A DNA stretch of 64,000 bases from Ananas comosus (Eukaryota; Streptophyta; Magnoliopsida; Poales; Bromeliaceae): assembly GCF_001540865.1 (NCBI RefSeq), contig NC_033638.1, positions 600,159 to 664,158 of the forward strand, given 5' to 3'. Positions within the stretch are counted from its first letter, which is position 1. The number at the start of each line of letters is the position of its first letter. The notes beneath the pieces are model-generated. The model did not search any database. It was not told the origin of the DNA and worked only from the letters and a program-made list of their open reading frames with translations. Below, piece after piece: positions 50,183 through 61,913 of the stretch. The position numbers and the translations under genes were made by a program.

Positions 50183-50460
50183 GGCTGCGGGTTACTATAC
50201 TTATATGAGTATAGAGCCCTTTTGTACTCATAAGTTTTCAACGTTCAGATGAAAAATATGCGGTTGAATGAAGTGGTTACGGTTTAGTCGGATAGTGGCC
50301 CTAGGGTGAGTGAGTGGTTGGTTGAATAGTATAATCTAATGGGTGAAGAATAAGTTTAGATAATTCTAACGGTCAAAAACTTATGAGTACAGAGGCTCTA
50401 TACTCGTAAGAGTATAGTAGCTGGACTCTCTCTCTTCTCTCTCTCTATATTATATGTATA
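50183..50460. mobile_element. (TA)n-flanked TIR element B
   Basis: About 250 bp. The left TIR TTACTATACTTATATGAGTATAGAG and the right TIR (reversed near 50395-50425) enclose a unique interior. It is bordered by TA/CT tracts. A different TIR from element A but the same insertion context. Confidence 0.6.
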
Positions 50461-51040
50461 TATGAGTCCGGCTGTCATACTACTAGCAACGGAGCGCTTC
50501 CGTGCTACCAAGTTGTTTTCGATGATGCGCTTCCAAATCGACGATCGGCTTCGTTGACGTGATCTATACATTGAACGTATTTGGAAATTAAATTTCAGAA
50601 TTTTTCCGACATCATTTGGCTAGGTGATCAAAAGATCTCAAAATTGACAATTTTAATGGTAGATGTCATGCATTTGTAAATTTAACGGTTAAAAACAATC
50701 CAAATCAGATGAAATTTTTATAGAAAATTCTTTTACTATTAGAGTAAGATCATATCTCTGATCTTAAATCAAATCTTCTATCATCATTTTTTATGAGATT
50801 TTTATTTTCAGCCGTTCATTTTTAGACACTCGTTTGATAGATAAATGATACCGAAAATTATGAATTTTAGTTTCAAATGTTTTCAATAGTGTAGATCAAG
50901 TCTAACGGCAGCCGATCGTCGGAATTTGAAGGCGCATCATTGAAAACAACTTGGTAGCACGGCAGGCGTCCGTGCTATGATAGTATAGGCCACTCTCTCT
51001 ATATATATAATTATATATTATATATATATATATATATATT
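50461..51040. mobile_element. (TA)n-flanked fold-back element C
   Basis: The left arm has CGTGCTACCAAGTTGTTTTCGATGATGCG and GACGATCGGCTTCGTTGACG; the right arm repeats these inverted near 50900-50985. It ends in (CT)n/(TA)n at 50991-51038. Most similar to element D. Confidence 0.65.
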
Positions 51041-52420
51041 GTATTTTAATGTTGAGTCTTGTCATCTTTCTTATCTTATCCGTGACAACGGTGAGACCTA
51101 TAGCAACAGTGACATCAAACGCGAGATCCTCAGACCTATGGCGACAGTGACATCAAATGCGAGGTCCTCAATCAGGGCAAAAATAAGGTACGTCGTACAT
51201 GTTCGCAGCAATGGCGAGGAGAGAGAGAGAAAGAAAAATAATTTTTTATAGAAACAAATTTATTATAAGGACAAAATAGTCACTTTATGCGCTAATTACC
51301 AGTGAATCAAATGGTATGGGTATGTATATGAACAAACTAAAACTTTTTAAAAAATATATTTGCAAATTAGAAAAAAATTTATGTTATAATTAATTTTATT
51401 TTATTGACTAATTGATCATATTTTATTTTAATAAATAAGTAATTAAAGACCGTCTTTTGCTCCAATTTAGCATTTTTTTCTAATGTTATAAATTTAAATT
51501 CAAATAGAAAACAAGCACCTATTGAAATATAAAATATTTTATGCTTCTTTCAAAGCAATAATGGTTTGAGGGAAAAAATAATCCTATCTAATAATGCTAT
51601 CATGCATTATTTCTAAAATATAAAAATACGTCAAAAATAATTATAATTCAAAATAATACATGTTTTCTGTTTACGTAATATTTCTTAACAAATATATTTA
51701 ATAATTTTTGTATTTTTTTTTATTTATTTCTTGTTTTATATTTGACCTCTTTAAAAAGATATCTTGGATTCCCCATTGGAAAGATAGGAAGAAATTGCCA
51801 GAGGGGCGAGCAAAGCGGAAAAAGACGTACAAGAAAAAAAAGAGAGAAAAAGAGGAATAGAAATATTTTGGCCAGTTTATTAAAAATTTTGGCCGAATCT
51901 GCAAAATTCAAAATGGTCCGTTTTTGCAAAATCTCAGGCTTTTGCAAAATCGAGCCACCTTTTTTGTTTTTGCAGATTCGGTCCACTTTTTTGGCCACCT
52001 GACCAAAATACCCTTATTACTTTTTCTCTCTCCTCTTTCTCTTTCCTTTTTTTTTCTCTGGTTAATTTTTTTTTTCTCTTGCCGAAGAGGCAGCGGAGGC
52101 AGAGGCGGAAGTGGAAACGGCCAGTCTCACCTCTCACCCTCATGCTCTCGCCCTCGCCCTCGCCCTCACCCGCGCACCCCTACCTTCCTCACCTCCGATC
52201 CAACCGAGGCCACGCCGCAACTCTCTTTTATTTTCCTCTAAGACTCTCCTCCACCATCTCCGACGACGACGCCTCTCTCGCCCTTCCCCGCCCTTCTCGT
52301 CCTCTCCCTCTCCATCCTCCTTTGCCGCCTTCGACGACGACGTATCTTCGCCGATGCCGACACCGTGGAGGTCGCTACGGCGCTGACACCGTGAAGGTCG
52401 CTGCAGCGCTGCAGTCTCGG
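51041..52420. other. Unassigned region, partly GC-rich
   Basis: 51041-51250 contains two imperfect copies of a ~40 bp unit (CCTATAGCAACAGTGACATCAAA and variant). 51250-51880 is AT-rich. 51890-52020 has several TTTTGCAAAATC units resembling Mutator-like ends, and 52080-52420 is GC-rich Pro/Ser/Arg-coding in more than one frame. This could be the left side of a larger composite transposon, but I could not bound it. Confidence 0.35.
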
Positions 52421-53407
52421 AGGAGGGGTTCTTAGCGGCGTTGTTGCCGGCGCTGGCAGAGACGGGTGACAAAAAAAAAATATAGAAAAAGCAAGAAAAA
52501 AAAATAAAGATAAAAAATTATAGAAAAAAAAGAGATGAGGATAAAATTGTACTGTTAAAATAAAATTGCACTGTTTTAAAAGAACGTTGCACTATTAAGA
52601 TGTAAACTGCAGCTTTAAGATGAAAATTACACTCTTTAAACGAAAATTACATTCTTTGAGAGATATTTACACTGTTTCTCCTTTTATTGCACTCTTTCAG
52701 ATATAAACTGTATCCATTAAGATGAAAGTTACACTCTTTAAATAGAAGTTGTACTTTTTGAGAGATAGTTACACTGTTTCTCCTCTTCTTGCACTTTTCG
52801 AGATGTAAACTGCACCCCTTTAAGAGGTACTTATACTGTTTCTCCTCTTGTTGCACAGTTTTTACTCTTGTTGCACTATTTCTTCTCTTGTTATACTGTT
52901 TCTCCTCTTAAGGGTAAGAGGAGAAACGGTATAACAAGAGAAGAAATAATGCAACAAGAGGAGAAACAGTATAAATACCTCTTAAAGGGGTGCAGTTTAC
53001 ATCTCGAAGAGTGTAACAAGAGAAGAAACCGTGTAAATATCTCTCGAAGAGTGTAACTTTCGTTTAAAGAGTGTAACTTTCATCTTAATGTATGCAGTTT
53101 ATATCTAAAAGAGTGCAATAAAAAGAGAAACAGTGTAAATATCTCTCAAAGAGTGTAATTTTTGTTTAAAGAGTGTAATTTTTATCTTAAAGCTGCAGTT
53201 TATATCTTAAGTAGTACAACTTATGTCCATAATAGTGCAACGTTTTTTAAAACAGTATAATTTTTTTTTAACGGTGCAATTTTTTCTTCATCTTTCTTTT
53301 CTATAATTTTTGTCTTATTTTTTTTTCTTGGTTCTTCTATAATTTTTTTTGGCACCCCTCTCTGCTAACAACCACGGCGTTGGCGACGACGCCGCTAAGG
53401 ACCCCCC
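52421..53407. repeat. 1 kb fold-back element with GTGTAA-type subrepeats
   Basis: Two arms of about 490 bp (52421-52910 and 52915-53407) are inverted copies of each other around a 4-base centre. The outer ends are GGAGGGGTTCTTAGCGGCG and the complement of GGGTCCTTAGCGGCG. Each arm is built from degenerate 25-30 bp units of the form AGAGTGTAACTTTCGTTTAA. The arms have diverged by point changes and small indels, so this is not an assembly mirror. Non-coding. Confidence 0.75.
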
Positions 53408-54326
53408 GCTGCGAGTATGTGTGGTTCTCCTCTCTCGGCAGCGGATTATACTTGCAAGTATGTGCTGTTCTTCTCACCCGGCAAGTGAATCATAACTGCG
53501 AGTATGTGTGGTTCTCCTCGCCCGGTAAGTGACTTGTGGTAAAGGGTATGTTGGTATTTCCTTGCCCAACGGATGACCTACAGTCGAGTGGATTTAAGGC
53601 TGAGGTGTATGTGAGACGTTCTTCTCCTCAGGCCTGAATGTGAGCGGTAGTCCGCTAATGATTGACTTGAGGCCGAGTCGGTTGGTATAGCTTGGCTAAG
53701 ACAAAAGAACCTTAGATGTGAATTGTGGAATAGAAAGTAGAAACGGTAGATCTACTTGCATTGGTTACATTGCTGCATTTTGTAAGGCATAAGCATGATT
53801 TTGTTAGTTGTATAAAATTATATGTTATATATCTATTGGACTAACTTGCTTATGTTGCCTTCTTTAGACCTGATGGGTCGAGTTTTTTTCTTGGGTGGCC
53901 GTACCCACTGGGAACTATGTGTATAGTTCTCACCCCCATGTTTTTCAGGTCCACACGTGAGCGGCATGAGGAAAGGGCGTAGCTCGGTATAGCGCCCTAC
54001 TACTGAGACCAGAGATAGAAGTATCCCGAGTCAGCATAACTTAGGGGTGTAGAAAGAAAAGAAGGAAACAAATTTATAATAAGCTGATTGTATTTGGAAG
54101 CAAATGAATGTAAATTTAATATAATGTGAGATGAATGCTTGTAATTGCTTAGTAATTATGTTGTTGATACCTTCCTTATGCAATCTATATATGAATTCTG
54201 TTCGTGTTTGGAACCTTGTGAATTGTACTGTTTGCAACGCCTTGGACGTACAATAAAAACTCTGTCCGTTCGGTGGTTTGTCGGTGCGCCCGAATTCGAC
54301 CAAAGAGGCGGGTCCCGGGGTGTGAC
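53408..54326 (+). mobile_element. Probable LTR-derived sequence ending GGGGTGTGACA
   Basis: The right edge GTCCCGGGGTGTGACA ends in CA like plant LTRs and directly abuts element D. The 5' part has three copies of a GCGAGTATGTGTGGTTCTCCTC-like unit near 53411, 53456 and 53498. I could not find the TG start or a target duplication, and no gag/pol coding is present, so this is a solo or truncated LTR at most. Confidence 0.4.
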
Positions 54327-54870
54327 AGAGAGAGCTAGGCTGGTATACTATCAGTAGCACGGAGGTTTCTGTGCTACCAAGTTGTTTTCAATGATGCGGC
54401 TTCCAATTCGACGATCGGCTCCGTTAGATTTGATCTATAGTATTAAAAGTATTTGAAAACTAAATTTCATAATTTTTCGACATCATTTGGCTAGTAATCA
54501 GAAGGTCTCAAAATTGATAATTTTAATGGTAGATGTGATGCGTTTGTGAATTTAACGGTATAAAACAATCCAAATATAATGAAATTTTTATAGAAAATTC
54601 TTTTCACTATTAGAGTAAGATTAGTATCTCTGATCTTAAATTCAAGTCTTTTATCATCATTTTCTATGAGATTTTTATTTTCAGCCGTTTATTTTTAGAC
54701 TACTCGTTTGATAGCTAAATGATGCCGAAAAATTATGAAATTTAATTTTCAAATATTTTTAATAGTGTAGATCAAGTCTAACGGAGCTGATCACCGATTT
54801 GGAAGCCGCATAATTGAAAACAACTTGGTAGCATGGAGGCCTCTATGTTACCGATAGTATACCAGCCTAG

Positions 54871-54920
<50 letters not shown>
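54327..54920. mobile_element. (TA)n-flanked fold-back element D
   Basis: Begins with a short GA run and GCTAGGCTGGTATACTATC. Inverted arms share AGCACGGAGGTTTCTGTGCTACC and GACGATCGGCTCCGTTAGA with their complements at 54780-54860. A (TA)n tract of about 45 bases follows at 54873-54918. Close relative of C. Confidence 0.65.
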
Positions 54921-54922
<2 letters not shown>

Positions 54923-55520
54923 TCCGTCTCCCGTACTTTCGAAAGTAGCGGAGCCCCGTGCTTGTAATTGTTTTCGATGTAGGACATTCGATTCGACAAT
55001 CGGCTCCGTTAGAATGATCTACCCACCCTATTGGAACTATTTAGAAACAAAATTTTAGATTTTTTTGACATCATTTACTAAGCGATCAAATGGTCTAAAA
55101 AATGACTATTTTAACGGTCGATGTGGCACATTTTTAAGTTCAACGGTGTAGAAGTATCCAATTACATGAAAATTTAATAGAAAATTCTACTTAACATCAG
55201 TAGTAAGATCAATACTTCCGATTTAAATTTAAATCTTTTATCAATGTTTTTTATGAGATTTTCATTTTCACCGTTCATTTGAGGCTCCTCGTTCATTAGA
55301 CAAACGAAATCAAAAAATTATGAAATTTGGTTTCTAAATAGTTCCAATAGCGTAGATCAAGTTTAACGGAACCGATCGCCGAATCGGATATCCCATCATC
55401 GAAACAACTTACGAGCACGGAGCCTCCCGTACTTTCGAAAGCATAGGAGCCTAGCTCTCTCTCTCTCTCTCTCTCTCCTCATCTCTCTTCTCTCTCTATA
55501 TATATATATATATATATAAT
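54921..55520. mobile_element. (TA)n-flanked fold-back element E
   Basis: Outer inverted ends share CCCGTACTTTCGAAAG at both sides (near 54929-54944 and 55428-55443). The inner arms carry GACAATCGGCTCCGTTAGA and its complement. Bordered on the right by (CT)n/(TA)n at 55455-55515. Confidence 0.65.
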
Positions 55521-55754
55521 AATATAAAGTCCGACTGCTATGCTATCGATAGCACCAAGCACTTGGTGCTATCAAGTTTTCTGCCGTTAGATTAACCCCT
55601 TTGATTATTTTTATCCGTTAGATTATACTATTCAACCAACCACTCACTCAATCCTAGAGGGCCCATATCATTCTAACCACATATTTTTCAATCCAAGGGC
55701 TAAAAAACTAATAGCACCAATAGCTTGGTGCTATTGATAGTATTCCAGCCTAAT

Positions 55755-55770
<16 letters not shown>
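55521..55770. mobile_element. (TA)n-flanked MITE F, intact TAGCACCAA-family copy
   Basis: TIRs CTATCGATAGCACCAAGCACTTGG and (reversed) CTATCAATAGCACCAAGC. The interior matches the copies at 10130-10375 and 11876-12870. Followed by (TA)n(GA)n. Confidence 0.7.
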
Positions 55771-55811
<41 letters not shown>

Positions 55812-58110
55812 CTATCGGTAGCAAACGGGCTCCGTTGCTGCCCATTTGTTTTCGATGATAGAGCCTCCAAATCGATGATTGGCACCATTGAACATGATCT
55901 ATACCGCTTGAAGTATCTAGAAATCAAATTTCATGCTTTTTCGATATTATTCTCTTATCCATCATGTCACGCCCCAGATCCGACTGCTCGGATCTGAACC
56001 GCAACAACCGGCCACGAATTCAGAGGAAGAACCTCCGAAAACGGAAGGCCTTAAATTGATCCAAAGCCACCATCTCAGTTAAAAACTAAATAATTTATTA
56101 ATTAAAACGAAATTAAACAATAACTTCTAAATGTCCATATAATCAATCTCATGTCAAAATAAATCATATGTCCAAAATTTAAAATCTATGTAACAAGTTC
56201 TCGCCGGCCAATTATCTCACACACCCCGACTCTCGGTACCTGAAACAGTAGACAACAAAAGTAAGCGCAATGCTTAACAAGAAATTTACTTCAAGAATAA
56301 CGATAATTTAAATTTGAAACTACAAATGTCATAATTTAGAGCATCTCCACTCCGTCGCTCTAACCGCGAGAGCTACAATTACGCGTTGTTTCTCCTCGGA
56401 AACCGCGTATCGGATAAATCCCTCTCTTCCGAGGAATCCGACCGCAACAGTCATATCCAATAATAGAACATGAGAATAATAATGTGCAAAATAAATAAAC
56501 CATATCTGTTAATAATAATTATAAAATCCACTCGGATGTATCAACAATTAGTAAACAGAACAGATAATAATTATGTCCCGAACCCACTCGGATCCGCATA
56601 TTTTCTACCGTTTGCAGAAAGTAGCTATTTACTTGCCTCTATTAGTGCTCACAAATTCGTCACGTTCTAAGATTGAGGTTTTACGGCTGTCTCAGCACCT
56701 ACAACGACGAAAAGACCCAAATAAAATATATTTTCAAACAAGTCCTTTAACTATTAAAAATTCTGCGAAAATTATACATTAAATCAGGATAATTAGACCA
56801 CACGATCTTATCCGTATTTTCAAGACGAGTCCTATAGCGCTTGAATCGCAAAATTTCGCCTTACGGACAATCTTTTACGGATCAGTCCCCAAAACCAAAA
56901 CTGCTATTTACAGATTGGTCCCTGGCTGATCTTTTAAGCCATTATAAGCACCAAAATTTCACTACACCCGATCCAGCATCAGCAACGTGCACCAGAAGCT
57001 TTTCCAATTAAATATAATTCAACCGATAGAGGCAAAACACTCTAATTAACAACTTAATTACGTCTAATATCGTTACGATAAATTGAAACTTAAATATAAA
57101 AATAAATCATGCAAAAATTAACGTGGTCCACCGTGAACGGGGTCTAACCAGATCCAAAATAATTTCATCTCCTCTCTTTTTCTTCCCAACTCAAACAAAG
57201 AAGCTCTCTCATACTCCTCTTATGGCCAACCATGGTTACCCCATAGGGGGTTCACCCCAACTCGTCCATAGGTGGCCGGCGACCACTCCGGCGACGGCGG
57301 CGGCGGTACAATGAGGAGAGAGGATAAGATTGGGAGATAAAAGAAGAAAGAAAAGAGAGAAAAAAATGAGAAAACTAATTATTGGAGACTCACCTCGCTC
57401 TCGTTCTTTTTCCTCTCCCCCACGATTGTCGGATCTTGCTCCCGCCGGCGGCCACGCTTGCACAAAGAATCCGGCAACAATATTTATCATTATAATATTT
57501 TTGGCCGTACACCTTTCCTAAATTACCTATTTATAGGTGATTAATTAGGGCTAAATCTCAACCCTACTCTAACTAGTATTAGAGTATAATTAATCCGAAA
57601 ATCAAATCCAACCGAATCCGCTTAATCCGACGGTACAAATAAATCAAAAATATTTAATAACGGGTTTATCACAAAACTACAATCATTGCCACATATTTAA
57701 ATTCTAATTTAAATTAATTAGATACGGGTATTACACATCAAGTGGGCGTAAAAATGAACGGTTGAAAATAAATATCCTCTAAAAAGTAATGATGAGAATT
57801 TTGTAATCAAGATCGAGAGTATAGATCTTATTCTAAATAGTTTAAAGAATTTTCTAACCAAAGTTCAATTGATTTGGATAGCTTTATACCGTTAAACGAG
57901 AAAACGCCTCATATCCACCATTAAAACTACAAATTTTGAAACTCTTTGATCATTAGGTCAATGATGTCGAAAAGACTTGAAATTTGGTTTCTAGATACTT
58001 CAAGTGGTATAGATCATGTTCAACAGTGACGATCGTCAATTTAAAGGCTTTATCATAAAAAACAAATGGATGGCAACGAAGCCAGTTTGTTACCGATAGC
58101 ATTCTAGCTC

Positions 58111-58160
<50 letters not shown>
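55771..58160. mobile_element. (TA)n-flanked fold-back element G, interrupted by a solo LTR
   Basis: The left part (to 55964) has ATACTATCGGTAGCAAACGGGCTCCG and a TTGAACATGATCTATACC block. The right part (from 57736) has the complements near 58005-58095 and ends in (CT)n(TA)n at 58110-58170. Removing 55965-57735 and one CATCA restores the same order as element A. Confidence 0.7.
55965..57735 (+). mobile_element. Solo LTR (1,771 bp) with CATCA target-site duplication
   Basis: Begins TGTCACGCCCCAGATCC and ends GATACGGGTATTACA, the TG...CA ends typical of plant LTRs, and is flanked by CATCA at 55960-55964 and 57736-57740. No internal gag/pol or second LTR is present, so it is the product of LTR-LTR recombination. 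Orientation is a guess from its ends. Confidence 0.85.
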
Positions 58161-58169
<9 letters not shown>

Positions 58170-58182
<13 letters not shown>

Positions 58183-58890
58183 TTCGAACTTTTCGAGCTT
58201 AATTCGAGCGAGCCCGGTAATACTCAAGATCGGCTTGAAATTAATTTCGAGCTTAAATTTAGGCTCAAGCTCGGCTTAAAATTAATTCGAGCCGAGATCG
58301 AGGGAGTCGAATATCGAGCCGAACGCGAGTCGAAAATTTACCAGCCCTAGGTCCCACTAGTGGTGAGTTTTTGACCAGTCAATGAGTGGTCAATGCATAG
58401 GGAAGCGTGATCTACGTTGTCAAATCAAATTGAAATTGAAACTCCAAATATTGAATAAAACATTAAATAATTTGAGTAAGAAATGGGGCAAACTTCAAAT
58501 ACTATCATGTAGTTTCGCACTTTCTCATTTTAGTATTCTATGGTTTAAAATATATTAATTTAGTATCATGTGGTCATTTTTTTTCTTTTCGTCGTTAACA
58601 TTTCGTTAAATTATATATAAAAAATTTTATATACCCTACCTAAGTTTATCGAATATCCACTTTAATACCTTTTAGTTTTAAATTTGCCACTAATTTAACG
58701 AAAAAAATTAATGGAAGGGTTTCGTTAATGGAAGGGCCGACAAAGAGAGAAAAATGAAATTACAGGACACTAAATTGATAAACTTTAAACTATAGGGTAC
58801 TAAAGCGAGAAGTGCGAAAACCAGGGGTGATATTTGAAGTTTAGCAAAAAAAAAAAAAAGAAAAAACTTCAAATACCACCCTTATGGTTT
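58170..58890. other. Intergenic repeat-derived DNA
   Basis: 58190-58345 contains many TCGAGC/GAGCCGA units in both orientations, related to 11640-11870. 58470-58890 has inverted fragments around AAACTTCAAATAC and a poly(A) run. The only ambiguous base in the window (N) is at 58891. Confidence 0.4.
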
Positions 58891-58891
58891 N

Positions 58892-59903
58892 ATTATTTTG
58901 GTTTTAAAAAAATAAAGTTAATTTCAAACAAGTCCTTACAAATATAGTGAATGATAAATATATTCCTAAAATGTTTAACTTTTATATATTGTTCCTCCAA
59001 AAATTCAGATATTTTTAAATATATCTCTATCATTAGAATTCGTTAAAAAAATTTAGTTAACCATATGTTAAATACTTTAACTCTTAGTTTTTTGACATTT
59101 TTACCTTTCTTATATTATACTGTTATGGCTTTGGAAGGGGTATAGTTGTAATGAAAAATTAAAAATATAAACAGTTTTCTAACAGTAACAAACCGGAAGG
59201 GACATATTTGAAAAGATCAGTATTTTTACAAGAACAATATATGAAAATTAAATTTTATAAAAATATATTTGTTATTCACTATATTTATAAAAGTTTGTAT
59301 AAAATTAATCTAAAAAAATAACACTCCCTAACCTTTAACTTATTTGAAATTGAGTCCTTTTTTTTTTTAATTAGATTTACACTTGTGTTACTTATTAACT
59401 CTTAGAATTAACTTCTTTTATTATCAATTTTAGAGTTTTTGTCAGAATCAAGCGCAGCCTACTATAATGAATGTTATTTTTTTAGATTAATTTTATACAA
59501 ACTTTTATAAATATAGTGAATAACAAATATATTTTTATAAAATTTAATTTTCATATATTGTTCTTGTAAAAATACTGATCTTTTCAAATATGTCCCTTCC
59601 GGTTTGTTACTGTTAGAAAACTGTTTATATTTTTAATTTTTCATTACAACTATACCCCTTCCAAAGCCATAACAGTATAATATAAGAAAGGTAAAAATGT
59701 CAAAAAACTAAGAGTTAAAGTATTTAACATATGGTTAACTAAATTTTTTTAACGAATTCTAATGATAGAGATATATTTAAAAATATCTGAATTTTTGGAG
59801 GAACAATATATAAAAGTTAAACATTTTAGGAATATATTTATCATTCACTATATTTGTAAGGACTTGTTTGAAATTAACTTTATTTTTTTAAAACCAAAAT
59901 AAT
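58892..59903. repeat. 1,012 bp palindrome: two inverted 432 bp MITE-like arms
   Basis: The left arm 58892-59323 and right arm 59472-59903 are reverse complements with equal length and no mismatch that I could find; the spacer is 148 bp. Each arm is itself a MITE-like unit whose inner and outer ends share AAATATAGTGAATRA-type TIRs, as in the copy at 1-335. An N lies at 58891, immediately outside the left arm. Confidence 0.8.
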
Positions 59904-60595
59904 ATCTGATCACGTACATCTCTTGTAGATATTTAATTTTAACAGAATTTTTAAAATTATTGATAAAAGGCGCTAAATCAAACGGTTAGTAAATAGTAGG
60001 ATTATAAAGTAAGAGCTTAATTACACTCTAATAAACTGTACTTTAGTATTATTATTATATTTTATCAATCGCTATATTGTCTTTTTAGATTTATTTTAAT
60101 TTTTCTATCCCGCACTTATTCTTTTATAGATATCACTAGATTAATTTTTTTCTCGCCAATTTTTATAATATTGCGAACAAATCTATTATTTTTTCAAAAT
60201 TTAACCATTTTATTAAGAGATACTGATTAAATAGTAAAAAAATATAAAATAAATCTCCATGATACGTTCATTAAAAGTTTCTATCAAATTATTTTTAATT
60301 ACTTTTATATAAAATTAGTTGAATATATGCTTTTTATTTTTAATCAGTATTTTTTTTTTATAGCTCTTATAAAAGATTCTAAATAAATTTATAATTTATA
60401 GTGAAGGAATTAACAAAATAGAATAGTTCGGTAGTGTTTTTGAAAAAAGAAAATATTTATACAGTATAAAAAGTGAAATTTTTTTTGTGAAGTACACTAA
60501 TCAAATAAAAAGTTAAAGGGAGTAACTTCAAAATATGTTTAAGCTTAGGGTGTTGTATATACAAAATTAATCTTAAAAAACTGATAAAAAGAGAG
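59904..60595. other. AT-rich spacer upstream of the GSK3-like gene
   Basis: No gene or bounded element seen; long A/T stretches. A purine-rich leader begins near 60596. Confidence 0.4.
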
Positions 60596-60821
60596 GAAAA
60601 AAAAGAAAAAGAAAAAGAAACCGTTCGTTTAATTTGAACACCAAAAAGGAAGAGGAGGAGAGAGGAGAAGAGGAGGAGATCAAAACCCTAATAAATAATT
60701 CGATCGCTCTCCACAACCCATTCTCTTTGGATCGGAGGAGGAGGAGGAGGAGGAGGAGGTGGAGGCGAAACTATTCGTGTTTATCGCTTCGATCCGGGGG
60801 TCTTTTCCCATTTCGATCTCG
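60596..60821 (+). other. Probable non-coding first exon of the GSK3-like gene
   Basis: Purine-rich leader with GGAGGA repeats (about 60737-60763), ending at CTC/GTGAGTATTTTG, a good donor at 60822. The matching acceptor is AATAACAG at 61831-61838. Plant GSK3 genes commonly have a 5' UTR intron. The transcription start is not determined. Confidence 0.45.
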
Positions 60822-61860
60822 TGAGTATTTTGTTTCCCATCGATTAAGCAATTGATGTGTTGTTTTTTATGAGGTTTCTTTTCTGTTTTTGGCCTTTTTT
60901 TGACTAGGTTTTTGCGGAGATTTCATTTAGATTCTTGTAGGAAAGTTCATGGAAAAAAAAGAAGGATTTTGGTGTTTCTTTTAGTTTGTTTGCTTCTGCA
61001 ATCATGCGACATTGTTCAATAATTTTATAGTTTCTCAAAATTTATTTAAGCTAAAATCTTACATTTTCTTTTTCCACCTAAAAATGTTTTTACTTTTCTT
61101 CCTTTTTGGAGCTCAAAAAAAACCTTTTCTTTTGTATTTTTCTCATTATTATCATTGTTTTTTGATGTGAATATATGATTTGAGAGACTTAGGTTTGTTA
61201 AAGAAAAGATTCACAACAACAACAACAATAATAACAACCCTAAACCCTAATAATAATAATGTCTCTTATTTCTAATTTTGTAAGAGGTCTCTAAGTACAC
61301 CTTATAGATGTATTAGTGGTTTTAATGTAATGGGATATATCAAAGAGGTTGTGTTGTATATATTTTTTTTTTACTGTTTTGTGTTAAATCACTGATTTGT
61401 ATTGATTTGGGCTTGCTTGATCTGTTTAGTATGAGAAAAAAATTATGAGAATTTATTCTCACAATGTAATGTTAATTTCCATTTATTTGTAATGTTACTC
61501 AAACAAGGTCATTAGTGTTGCATTTTTAGAAGTTGTTGGTGAATATAAATATTATAAATATCGTTTTCTGATAGCTTAAGCGTTTTGACATTTAATTTGA
61601 GTCCATATTTTGTGTCTATCTAAAAGTTTCGAGCGCAGACGCGAGGGGGAGTGTTGAAGAGAAATAAGAAAAATAATATTCGGTGGTAGATTAAGCTTTT
61701 AAAGAATAATGGTTGTTTCTTACAATTTAACAGTTCCCAATATAGAGTAGTGAGCCACTTAACTACTAATCTAATGAACATCCTTGCGGCTTTTTCCGAT
61801 GCCTTCTAAGGGTTATCATCTTTGCATGTTAATAACAGGTAAATGATCTAGCTCGTAAAG

Positions 61861-61878
61861 ATGGGGATGTTTGAGTGA
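61861..61878 (+). other. Upstream ORF in the GSK3-like leader
   Basis: ATG GGG ATG TTT GAG TGA, ending 35 bases before the main ATG at 61914 and inside the second, coding exon, so it should be in all mature transcripts spliced at 61839. Possible translational brake; effect unknown. Confidence 0.5.
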
Positions 61879-61913
61879 AAGAAATCGACCAAATTATTGC
61901 ACATTTAGAGAAG

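Noticed and set aside
52079..52472. Pro/Ser/Arg-rich open frames in several frames on both strands
   Set aside because: Simple GC-rich composition at the edge of a fold-back element; no conserved motif and no clear start or splice context.
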